From the NCBI GenBank assembly GCA_030248135.1, contig JASANC010001387.1, forward strand, positions 37,700 to 101,699: a stretch of DNA of 64,000 nt. The letters run 5' to 3'. Made by a program: the position numbers and the translations under genes. This DNA comes from Theristus sp. LFF4_11 (lineage: Eukaryota > Nematoda > Chromadorea > Monhysterida > Xyalidae). The notes under the pieces were generated by a model. The model saw nothing but the letters and a program-made list of their open reading frames with translations, was not told where the DNA came from and did not search any database. Of this stretch, positions 35,701-46,064 are shown piece after piece (position 1 is the first letter of the stretch; the number at the start of each line of letters is the position of its first letter).

Positions 35701-38700
35701 AAGTTTTTTTAAATTGTAGCTCAGTTTGTCGGCTTTCATTGGGATGGTAAGGACCTATCGAAAAAAATCGCGCTTTTTTAAACCATGCAGCATGTCGACG
35801 TGAGATTGCGTGTGGCTATTTATGATCGACACAAAACTCCACACAAGAAAAGTGACACTCCACATCATCAGCATCAACACTCCACTCCCCACACTCCGGG
35901 AATGGCAAAGCAGGGCTTTGTATTGGCGTGATTTTTACAGATGGATTGTGTCCTTTAAAATAATACGACTGTTTGACTGAGACACAACAACAACAAAAAA
36001 AAACAGCAAAACTCTCCCAACCGAACGCAACACAGTTCGTCAACGACGTTATCGTGATTGACGGGCCGCAGTCCTCGAGTACCCAGCCTAAACGCTCCGG
36101 CACGGACAGCAATCGGTTGATCTTCTGCTCCGTGAATCGTTGCCACGAGTGAATCATCAGAAACGCGTCGTCAACGCCTGCAATAATAAATAACGTCTCC
36201 AAAAATGCTTCCACCTTTTCCTGACCCACGCGAGCGGTGGATTTTTAATTTGGATGGAACAGAAAACAACGATATTGGGACTGTTTGCGAGCTGAATTTC
36301 GAATCTGTCTTGAATCCGGCTTCAACATAATTTACGTAAATTTTTGCAATCACGTTCTACATTATGACCTATTTTTATAAACGTGACCCACTGAAATGAC
36401 GTCATGTGCCGCAAAACATGCGCTTGCCGTTCACAGCAAACCAGACTTTCCGTTTAGCCGATTTCTTCCCGTAAACAAATGGTGAATGTCAAATCAGTCA
36501 CACCAAACTGACATTTTAGTGCCTGTATTTTGACAAACGGGCGTTTTCAAACCAAATGACGTCATTTTAGTCCGGACACGTTTGAATAAATCCACAATAC
36601 TTTTCCACTGAACATCTCAACTCCACAAGAAGACACCGTTTAGATAGAACACACTAATATGGTGCGCAGCGGCAGAATTCAGACCGGCTGCATGCAAAAT
36701 CACATTCAGAGATTCCAAATCGACGCGCCAAAATTCAATGGCCCAACTCTTACTCAACACACTCGTTGCCTGGGTGGTAGCGCGCTATACTCGTTGTCTG
36801 TGCGTTCGGGGATCGAGCCCCGCCGAAGGGTGTATAGGCACTGAATGACAGAGAGAACTCGATGGGCGCCCTACTCGACGACGTTCTGTACGCTTTTTTG
36901 GGTTAGCCGTGACTAAGAACATCGCCTAAAATCCGCAACACCACTCCACTCACCAATGGCCATCACCAGAAATGGCACCACCAGTGTCATGCTGTTGATG
37001 CGCAGGCCAAGCAGCGACGTGAAGCCCATCGTTGACGCCACTGCGAGCATCGGCGAGAACAGCGTGCCAGCGGCGACCAGGAATTTGCCTGAACCGGGTT
37101 TTCTTGTTGTTGATTTTGCGTTTGAATGGACTTTTGCGAACATCAAAAACGAAGTTATTTTCGGGCATCTATGTAGTTCAATACTCAGTGTTATTATTGA
37201 CGGAACTTTCGTTGCAACGGAGATATCGTGCAGAGTGAAGATACCAGTTTTCATTCATGATTCCAGGCAATTTTTGTTCGAATTTCACATACGTTTTACC
37301 GTATGCCGCAATGGAAACGATTTTTATTAAGTATAAGTTTGCCGTCAGACAGACAAAATCCAAAACCGCACTAACCAGCGTCCATTTGCTTGTAGAACAC
37401 CGCACTGCCAACAACGGTGGCCAAGACGAACACGGACATCACGACGAAACCGACCGCAAAAAAAGGCAACGTCGCGCGGCCGCCGCGTATGATTTCGGCG
37501 TTCAGAATCTCACTGCCGACAACGTCAACCCTGGAATTTTCGGGCGCAAAAGTCATTTTTGATTGAAAGTCATTCGTGCAGTTTTGTTTACAGCATGTGC
37601 AAGCACTGTTTGCTTGCGGTTTCGCCTCTTGGTGAGCGTATACCGCGGGCTCCCAGGCTCGTCAGTCCGACAAGGTCCGGGCTGCACAGCCCAATCAAAA
37701 ATCAGCGAAACAGTGGGTACACACAAGACCAACCAGACGCTTGATAAAGTTGTTTTGTTAGTGCAAAGTTTTAGAAATGCAGAAGATTCACAAAAAAGTA
37801 GTTCCTAAATCTGTTTCTCAACGCATAAAAACGTCATTCATTCGTCGACAACAACATCTCCCGAACCGTATATTCGGATCGTTGTACTTGTCCTTGACAT
37901 ACGCATACGCCTCTCGCTCCCACATCGCCAGAATGTCGTTACCGTCGACCACTTTGCTTTCGCTTTTGTCCGCGCGAAACACCAACATGATCAACGAGAC
38001 GTGTTTCACGCGGGTGGCGCGTATTGCCGTGTCAGTGGTCGGCCACTTCTCCACCTGAACGAAATGGGCCCCCGGCTTTGTGCAAAGTATTGTGGATTTA
38101 TTCAAACGTGTCCGGACTAAAATGACGTCATTTGCTTTAAGAACGCCCGTTTGTCAAAGTACAGGCACTAAAATTTCAGTTTGATGTGACTGATTTGAGT
38201 GAGGTTTATCATTTGTTTACGGGAAGAAATCGGCTAAACGTAAAGTCTGGCTTGCTGTGAACGACAAGCGCATGCTTTGCGGCACATTACGTCATTTCAG
38301 AGGGACACGTTTGAAAAAATACCGTATTACCTCTAATAAACCCCCATGGGGGTTTATTTCTTCAGCGACTTCTGGGGGTGGGGGTTTATTTTTTTTGGGG
38401 GGGGGGGGCTTTATTTTTGGAAACCATTTTTAGGAGTGGGCAAAATGGCAAAAATACCTTCCATGGCAGGAAGGAAGTCGCATAAACTTCTATTCTACAT
38501 AGAAATTTCCTTTTACAACAGCCTTTTGTAATGAAATTACCATTAACTCTTCCATTTGGAGCCTTTGGTAGCACAATTTCATCATTTTCACTGCAACCAG
38601 CCACTGAATTCGCTGGGTATGTGTTTCAAACAGGTTTCAATAATCCCCCATGGGGGATTATTTGGGGGGGGGATTATTTGGAAACTTGTCGAGGGGTTGG

Positions 38701-41244
38701 GGGTTTATTTTTTTGGGGGGGGGTTTAATTTGGGGGGGGGTTTAATAGAGGTAATAAGGTATGTCATACTGTATTTACTTAAACCCGGCTGTGATCGCTG
38801 GTTCAGCAGAATTTCATACAGTCTTGATTCATTACATTTGAGCTTCGTTCTTTCTTTTTGTTATTCCATGCACACTGGGATTATCTAAATACATCCACAT
38901 CCATCTGCAGCGAACCAAAATCATCGGGGGAAAACAGAAAACCATCCACAAACCTGTCGAAACATTCGAAACATCGAGATCTTTACGGGAATACCGGTGA
39001 CGACGACGCGAGCAATCGGATAATCGAGATCAATGTTTTCGTTGAGCGGTTCGTTTCGATCAAGGTGACCCTGCTGCTCGCGAAGAGCGTCCTGAGAATA
39101 ATTGGAATAGCAATTTTCAAGTTTTGTTTAAAAACCGGGGGGGGGGGGGGAACAACCTTTGAATTTTGTCTGACCACAGCCCAGACACCAAAAAATACAC
39201 AATTCTCAAATGGCTTCTGGCTGCCTGATGGTTTCAGTTACCCCTGTGCTTTCTGTTATTTGAAACCCCTGTCACCTATTCTTTGCTCCTGCACCCTCCA
39301 CTAACATTTCAACTTCAAGAAAACTTGCTCAAAAGAAAAAATAAAACACTTTAGTTTGACTGACGTTCTTGAAATCATTAAAAACCCATGAGTTTTTGAC
39401 AAAAACAAGCAAAAAGCCAAATAATAACGACTAACCAAATACAAACTGAGCAAACTATTGAATCTGCAGTAGCTGTCGCAGAGATCAGCGAAACTTATTT
39501 GATTTTGTTCGTCGAACGGATCGGTAATCGAGAAATTGTTCATGAGAAATTCGGCAAAATTCACCGTGGACTGAAAAAAATCCAAAAAATGAGAGCCAGA
39601 CAGTTGAGAAACACAAATGTCGTGTTCAATTCTATTTCTGTTTTTCTCAAACCAAAAAAAGTCCACCACATCATATACGACACGATAAAAACCATTCAGT
39701 CTACGGTAATTACGTATCTTTTTTGATTTTTACTTTTTTGTTTTTTTCGTAATTTTATTTTTTCTCTTTTTCCTTTTGCGATTTTATTTTTAAAGGTCTC
39801 CGTTTGATACGCTGTTCATGCAGTTTTATCGGAGTTCCTGCGGTTCGCGAAATAAAATGAAATGATGAATGAATGTGTAATCCACGCTCTACAAATCCTG
39901 CCCCGTTGTTTTCTTTCAAAAAAAAATCCGAAATCAACAAGAAAAGCAAAAGCCAGTGCTTGCTCACCTCCAACTGCGGCAGTCTCACCATGCTGCCGTT
40001 GTCCTTCGCCCTAACGATTGCCACCGTGAACATCGGGTCACCGTCTGTGCCCATGAAATCCTTGTACACCTCGTACTCGCGAAACGACGGCGACCCAATT
40101 GGCGTGAAGCCGTCGCGCACCTGGGCATTGGTTACGGAGAATGTTTTTGGGGTGAGTGGGCTCCTCGGAGCAACGACGATCATGTGAAAAGATTAAAAAT
40201 ACTGCTTTAAACTTGTTATTGATCTCTTATGCGGATGCAATGCCGCTTTTTTGGCAAATAAAAGTCAAAACGACAATAAAACTATTAGGTATCTTTTTTT
40301 GGTTCCGGACGAGACTCAATGCGCACTAGATAGGTATACAATTTTATGCATGACGCGGGAATTCAAAATTGGTAAAGTGATCCGAGTACCCGAACTAGGG
40401 CCGGGTCACTTAGGTTTTTGAATTGCCACCTAAATATTGAAACCGGTTTCCTTTCTAAGTCTGCAAACGTATCGAGTCGCTGAACCTCAAAAAATTGGTA
40501 ACACTGAAAAATAGCAATCCTTTCCACACCCGGTCCTCCAGTCGCATCCTGATCAACCCGACTGCGTTCAAACTGACCAACAGCACAACGAAAATGATCA
40601 CTGGTGCGCAGCGGCCGACGAAGATGCCGTAATGATAGAACGCCCTGAGAATGTGAAAATAATTTTGATTTTGCAGTTCAGAAGAAAAAGCGTTTTCCAC
40701 GAAACCGTTCAATAACAGTAGAATCGTTCAAAGACAGGATTCGGCTTCTATAGCCAACTTTTCCATATCACAACCAGCCCACTAAAAAACCCATTCACCT
40801 GCGCAACAGCGCATTGAACAGCCCATGCCGAATGCAGTGCGTACAGGACAGGCGTCGTCGATGCCTCGAACTGTCGTCGTTCGGGTCAGTGGTATCGTCG
40901 AATGGCTCTTTTAGCGGACGTTTCTGTTGATAGAGTTCGCCGGCCTTCGAGATTGCGAGCGGCTCCGAGTTTCGGTGCTCCTGCCGGCCACCGGGGGCCA
41001 GTAGCACCGGCCTCGGCTCCTGTCCATCAGTCGACCTGGCCTGTTTCGAGTCTGCATCATCGATGCGATTGCTAGCAGTGGACTCGGGGTGCTTCGACGA
41101 GCTTGGCAGATTGCGACCAGTTGTGTCGCCATTTTTGTCGTCAACTGGTGTCACGTTGTCGGTGGCGACGTCAGTTTTGGTGACCAGAGGCTCCGACGCC
41201 GATCCGCTGGTGGCGGCCATTTCAGTGCTGGTTGATGAGGACAT
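29754..41244 (-). CDS. Patched-related membrane protein with sterol-sensing domain (14 exons, complete)
   Basis: Exons 5' to 3': 40799-41244, 40530-40644, 39968-40120, 39436-39570, 38954-39091, 37867-38054, 37376-37530, 36954-37088, 36022-36177, 35486-35658, 32984-33160, 31824-32254, 31092-31390, 29754-30487. All borders are GT-AG and phases agree, giving 3,435 nt or 1,144 residues. An N-terminal Ser/Thr-rich cytosolic region of about 150 residues precedes TM1 (APVIIFVVLLVSL). An extracellular loop follows, then the SSD at about 412-600 with PFFAVGF, PFLVMAIG and GVDDAFLMIHSW. The second half starts near TM7 (IITLALVVVYWVFIVM) and ends with LDPVVMSATLMTVG and VSVDFTAH of the second RND repeat. 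The tail of about 90 residues has a Gln-rich run. This fits the Patched-domain (PTCHD/PTR) branch. Members are linked to sterol or lipid transport and Hedgehog-type signalling; the substrate here is unknown. Confidence 0.92.
30937..31045. mobile_element. hAT-like MITE in intron 13 of the Patched-related gene
   Basis: 109 bp with ends TAGTGTTGTCACGG and CCGTGACAACACTA, flanked on both sides by the perfect 8-bp duplication CTTCAGTG, the hAT target length. The interior is made of imperfect inverted ACCGGT/ACCGT phrases. Confidence 0.88.
32519..32940 (+). repeat. tRNA-derived SINE and SINE fragment in intron 11
   Basis: About 32,708-32,790 resembles a tRNA with A box GTGGCGTAGCGGTAGAAC and B box GGTTCGAACC. 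A body ending TGGTACCTTCGGGTTTCC and an A-rich tail follow. A fragment of another SINE (GCGCGGAGTGCTCGAGAGAT) precedes it at about 32,519-32,600. The anticodon-like loop lacks U33, so it is not a working tRNA gene. Confidence 0.7.
33521..35399 (-). mobile_element. Non-autonomous Helitron in intron 10 of the Patched-related gene
   Basis: On the minus strand it begins TCTATAATACTAAG after an A. It ends with a CCGTGCC/GGCACGG hairpin, then GTCAATTTGCTAG before a T. That matches Helitron rules: 5' TC, 3' hairpin plus CTRR, insertion between A and T, no target duplication. The interior has diverged tandem units with CCCTAACCTAAGCC and no Rep/helicase ORF. It is about 1.88 kb. Confidence 0.88.
36379..36584. 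mobile_element. CAAACGTGTCC MITE, copy 2 of 3 (inverted)
   Basis: It is an inverted match of 17,118-17,324 and lies in intron 8 of the Patched-related gene. Confidence 0.75.
36766..36935 (+). repeat. tRNA-derived SINE in intron 8
   Basis: A-box-like TGGGTGGTAGCGCG and B-box-like GATCGAGCCCCGCC, then CTCGATGGGCGCCCTACTC. It ends about 20 bp before exon 8 (36,954). Confidence 0.8.
38103..38313. mobile_element. CAAACGTGTCC MITE, copy 3 of 3
   Basis: Same orientation as 17,118-17,324. It lies in intron 5, about 50 bp upstream of exon 6, and abuts the next MITE within about 8 bp. Confidence 0.75.
38321..38760. mobile_element. C/G-run MITE, copy M5 (subfamily B)
   Basis: The ends ACCGTATTAC and GTAATAAGGT enclose G-run arms. 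It belongs with M7, with CTTCAGCGACTTCTGGGGGT instead of the CGTCAGCGACTTT wording of the other copies. It lies in intron 5 of the Patched-related gene. Confidence 0.83.
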
Positions 41245-41338
41245 GCTGGGTGGTTGGTTGGTGATTTTATCGAAATTTGACCTTTCCGAATTAGAATCGC
41301 TTCGAAATCAATGCTCAGCTACTGTTGGAATTTGACGT

Positions 41339-41802
41339 ACCGTATTACCCCCAATAAACCCCCATGGGGGATTAATACGTCAGCGACTTTTAGGGGTGGG
41401 GGTTTATTGGTGGGGGGGGGGATTATTGGTGGGGGGGGGGGTTTATTATACAAAAATTTCTAAGGGTGGGGTTTTGTTGAAAAATGGCAAAAATACCTTG
41501 CATGGCAGGCAAGAAAGTTGCAGAAACTTCGTCTTTTCACAGAGATTTCCTTTTTTAACAGCCGTTTGTAATGAAATTACCATTAACTCATCCATTTGGG
41601 GCCTTTGGTAGCACAATTTCACCAATGTCACTGCATTCAGCCACTGAATTCGCTGGGTATGTGTTTCAAACAGGTTTCCAATTAACCCCCATGGGGGATT
41701 ATTTGTGGGGGGGATTATTTGGAAACTGGTCGGGGGGGTGGGGGTTTATTGGTGGGGGGGGGGATTAATGGTGGGGGGGGGGTTTAATGGGGGTAATACG
41801 GT
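41339..41802. mobile_element. C/G-run MITE, copy M6, just upstream of the Patched-related gene
   Basis: 464 bp with ends ACCGTATTAC and GTAATACGGT and G-run arms on the plus strand. Its inner end is about 95 bp from the start codon at 41,244, so it sits in the promoter or 5' UTR. Confidence 0.85.
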
Positions 41803-42404
41803 ATTTGATTAGATACAATGTCATCTTGCTAATACACTGTACATTCAACAATTGATTCATCGTTTTCATTTGTTTATAAACAACCAATAAGTCGGTGGAT
41901 TACTGTTGAGCGCACTAAAAAATGCGAAAAATTATGAAAGTTTATTTTCAAAAAGCGAATCTCTAGCGCGTTGTGTGTTTCGTGGATGGAAAGCTATACA
42001 ATCCCAGTAAACCCTGAAGATAAACATAATAAAAAAAACTATCACAGCACGTGTGGTACGTGTGTCTTAGGTTACCAAACATCCTGAGTTGAATAAAACA
42101 AAGTTTTCCCATGAAAATTCATAAAACCGACCAGATTTCGTGTGGATAAAATTCAAAACAGAGTAATATGCAGCGTCATTTCAGCTTTTTTTATAAAATT
42201 TCACTTTCACATTGCGAGATTTCTGATATACGAAAACAGCTTGCAAAACTGTGCCGCCAGTTTCGTTCAAATATCCAGTTTTTTTTAAAGTGTTTGTGTG
42301 ACCGATCAGTATGTGTACGTTTTTCTGCGTTCACACGAAAACATTGCATCAGACAAAACGTGAACAAAAGAGTAATCTTCGGATACTGGTCAGAAAACTA
42401 CAGT
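41803..42404. other. Spacer between opposing MITEs M6 and M7
   Basis: About 600 bp of AT-rich sequence. No gene or repeat recognised. Confidence 0.4.
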
Positions 42405-42860
42405 ACCGTATTACCTCTATTAACCCCCCCCCCAAAATTAAACCCCCCCCCCAAAAATAAACCCCCACCCCCTCGACAAGTTTCCAAATAATCCCCCCCC
42501 CCCCAAAAATAAACCCCCATGGGGGTTTATTAGAAACCTGTTTGAAACACATACCTAGCGAATTCAGTGGCTGAATGCAGTGACATTGGTGAAATTGTGC
42601 TACCAAAGGCCCCAAAGGGATGAGTTAGTGGTAATTTCATTACAAAAGGCTGTTACAAAAGGAAATCTCTGTGAAAAGTAGAAGTTTCTGCGACTTCCTT
42701 CCTGCCATGGAAAGTATTTTTGCCATTTTGCTCACCCCTAAAAATGGTTTCCAAATAAACCCCCCCCCCCAAAAATAATCCCCCCCCAAAAATAAACCCC
42801 CACCCCCAGAAGTCGCTGAAGAAATAAACATCCATGGGGGTTTATTAGAGGTAATACGGT
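42405..42860. mobile_element. C/G-run MITE, copy M7 (subfamily B, inverted)
   Basis: 456 bp, same family as M6 but in the opposite orientation, with C runs on the plus strand. It is closest to M5. Confidence 0.85.
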
Positions 42861-43330
42861 ATGTGACTGCCGCCAGTAACTGTACTGAGTTCAAATTCAG
42901 CCAATCAAGTGCGTTGCTCGCATTATGGAAAACCAATGGTTGAATAAATACTTTGTGCAGATTTCCATTTTAAAGTGAGCAGACTGCTTCAAAAATAATA
43001 ATACCCTTATAATCAGCGGAGCTTTTCCGCAAGAAACAAGCCCATGAAGCAATTGAAAAAAACTTGCTTATTATACGTCCAGCAGAGCTACAACAAGGGA
43101 AGGGCGAAAATTGAGATATAAATAAAAGAAATTATTGGCTGAACGAAAAAAAACCGCCGCGAAACCAATTCCGCTAAAATGCGACCGAAACCCTAACCAA
43201 AGTAGGAAAAAATAAACGGTTTTGACAACAAGACCAACGACAATTGAAAAAAAGCCCTCGATAACCAGACATACACTGGAGGGATGAAAAGTGCGCTTGA
43301 ATGTTCGAGCCACCCAGCGTGAGTTGGAGC

Positions 43331-43364
<34 letters not shown>

Positions 43365-45788
43365 CGAAGACAAGTGCAAGGGAAAACGAACAGAAAGCCA
43401 AGGAAAAACGGATCAGCAGAACTGCACAGAAAACAGAAGAAAATTCATGTAACATGTTCGTTTTACTTGGGATGGTGAAGATCAGCGCGCTTTCGCTTGG
43501 GCGACTAACAACGCCCATAAAGACGCTTCAAGATGCGCTGGAGAAAAATGCAAAAGAACCAAGCTCATCCACGTAACGTCTATACAATGCACTTTCTAGT
43601 GCATGGCCGGGCGTGTCTGCCGCAGCCAGCTGATCTGCTTTTTTTATTGACTGCATTCGTTTTTGCAGTGTAGAAGAGTGTTTGTGGTGCGCGCTAGCTG
43701 GGATGGGAACCCTGGAAAGGTGTCGTTTTTAAAACAAGTGCTGAAAAACAAATGTGCGCTTTCGCAAACGATACAGAGCGATCGGAATTTTTTTAGGAAC
43801 GTTTTTTTCGGCAACTTTTTTAACAACAAAAAACGCATATCGCTACTGCAACAACAGAGGATGCGCAACAATTTGTTGTGTAGTTTGTTTCGCAACTTTT
43901 GTTTCATTGAGCGCAAGTTCAAAAATGACATGGAAAATAAGGAATTTTCAAGATATAACGAATGGCATACAAGAGCAAATCTCGTCAGATGAAGACATAA
44001 ACGTACAAATGTTAGACATGATTTACTGCAGTTACACGCCGTGTAACACGCAAACAAACTCTGCGGATGCACTTGGATTTTTATGCCAATAGCAAAACCA
44101 GGGCTCAATAAGTTGCCGCAAATATGCCAACCAACAGCATACGGAACTTTAAAAACTTTAAAAAGGCTCCACCGTTTCTAAACAATTTCTGTGGAGACAA
44201 GAAAGCTTCAGCAACCAATTATGCCAACACTCAAACAGCAAAAGCAAGAAAAGTTGCATTGCTGTGAAAAAATTTTCAGTGAGAAAACTCCATTCACTGG
44301 TGTTGAAATTGACATTTCCAAGTTTTCAGCCGTTTTATTGTCTCGTCTTGTGTGTTTTCAAACGCAGGGTTTCAATTCAAAGTGGGTGGGCAAACATTTT
44401 ATGAGAACCAGCTCCAGCTGCTGGGTAAAAAAAAACAAAATCGCACAGAAAAAAAAAACGCAATTCAGTAGAAACAAAACGAAATTAGATTACCACAGGG
44501 ATCGAGCGCATATAATCTGCGACGACATATCCATGGGGCCTGTCTGTACTCCCCGATCATCACCAGTAGCACCTCTCAAGCTTGAAAACAAAATAGAAAT
44601 TAACACAAAAGCTGACACAAACATGATTTGACGTTTGGTTTGTTGCAAATCCGCAACAGTACACGACACATCAGATTATGACCGACGTTTCATGGGGGCT
44701 TGAAATGAATTATGGAAAACGGCAGAGTGTGTACATCCCTTAAGTTTACATCATCAACCAGAATCGCCACTGGCTATTCTCTAATTTGCGGAAAGCAGCG
44801 AGTATGGAAAAAATGACTGAACACAAGTTGCAACGTTTTTTCTTGTTCTTCAGACGACACAGCATGTTGCAACAAAACCGAAGAAAAGTCTCGTCCAGTT
44901 CTCCTCATCTCGAAAGAAGTCTAGCGCACAGAAATACGACCATACGGGATGCGCGGCCACTCGGGTGGAAGTTCCAGCTTGCTGGGGCGTAAAATCAATG
45001 AAAATGAAGTAGCTCGCAGAACAACACAAAATACAATACTGAAATTTCACATGCGGAGTGAGATTGGAACGCCGAATGCACAAAAACGCGACGCAGCTTT
45101 TCGAACAGAGAGGAAGCTCTCCGTGCTGAAACTGAACAGAGAGTTTTGTGTGTGTCTGTGTCATGCGCTTGAGGGCATGGGAGGTCTCTTACCCAGGCTC
45201 GTTGAGAAGGGCACCTCGAGGGATCGGCGTCTGAGAGTAAACTAAATACAGCGAGAGAGGGAATGGATCCTCCAACAGGGCAACGAAAACCGTTCAACCT
45301 CCGTTCCCGTACTACAGTTCCCACGGAACGGTTGAGGTCATGGGGGATCATAATCATATGGGGTTCAATAAGATTTATGGATCATACTTGCATGCCAGTA
45401 CCCCACTGTCCAAACTCCAAACTCCGAATAAACGGGTCCGAAAATTTTGTCCAAGTGCCACGTCGTGTATGTTGAACGACAACACACAACAGTGCCCGGG
45501 AACATGTGCTAACATGACAAGCTACTGTGCGGTTTAGACTCTCTCGCTCTCTCTCTATTGCTGTCTCGTCCGCTGTGTACGAGGGTTTTTCAGCGAAAAC
45601 TGCGCGCGCACGCTGGGACGGTGGGTGGACAACCGTTAGCGCATGCGCCATTCTTTGTCCCGCCAGCTACATCATGTACAATGTACATGTTGTATGTTTA
45701 TGTATGTGTATGCATGTACATGTACCTCATTCATGTGCGTGTAAAAGCTCGCTCTCTCGTTCTCGAGTTATATGCTGACAGATGTATA
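42861..45788. other. Intergenic, no gene supported
   Basis: It contains an ACA/AAC trinucleotide microsatellite at about 43,331-43,366. Open frames up to 154 residues have no recognisable domains, signal peptides or conserved splice structure. Confidence 0.4.
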
Positions 45789-46064
45789 CAGGGTGGTGCA
45801 AAAGTAAAGACATGTGGAACAGAATGGGCTGACTTGTCACAGTTGAGATATAGGTAGTAGACCACCACATGTGGATCAGTGCTAAAAAGATTTGGGAAAA
45901 CTAAAAAAGACACTTTGATCTACAGCGCGGTTTTTTATTTTCATCGTTTCATCAAATACTGAAACTGCAGTGTTGAAGTTATTCGTGCTTTTGTTTTTTT
46001 TGTATGAACAAAATGAGTACCGTCATACAAAATTTGAAAGCACCGTTACTTCTGCGCCACCCTG
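45789..46064. mobile_element. Mariner-like MITE with CAGGGTGG ends
   Basis: About 276 bp with ends CAGGGTGGTGCAAAAGTAA and TTACTTCTGCGCCACCCTG, a TA before the left end, and no coding sequence. The ends resemble the minisatellite phrase at 20,595 and 24,960. Confidence 0.7.

Noticed and set aside
43644..44631. Overlapping ORFs of 109-154 residues on both strands
   Set aside because: AT-rich chance frames without splice structure, signal peptide or recognisable motif.
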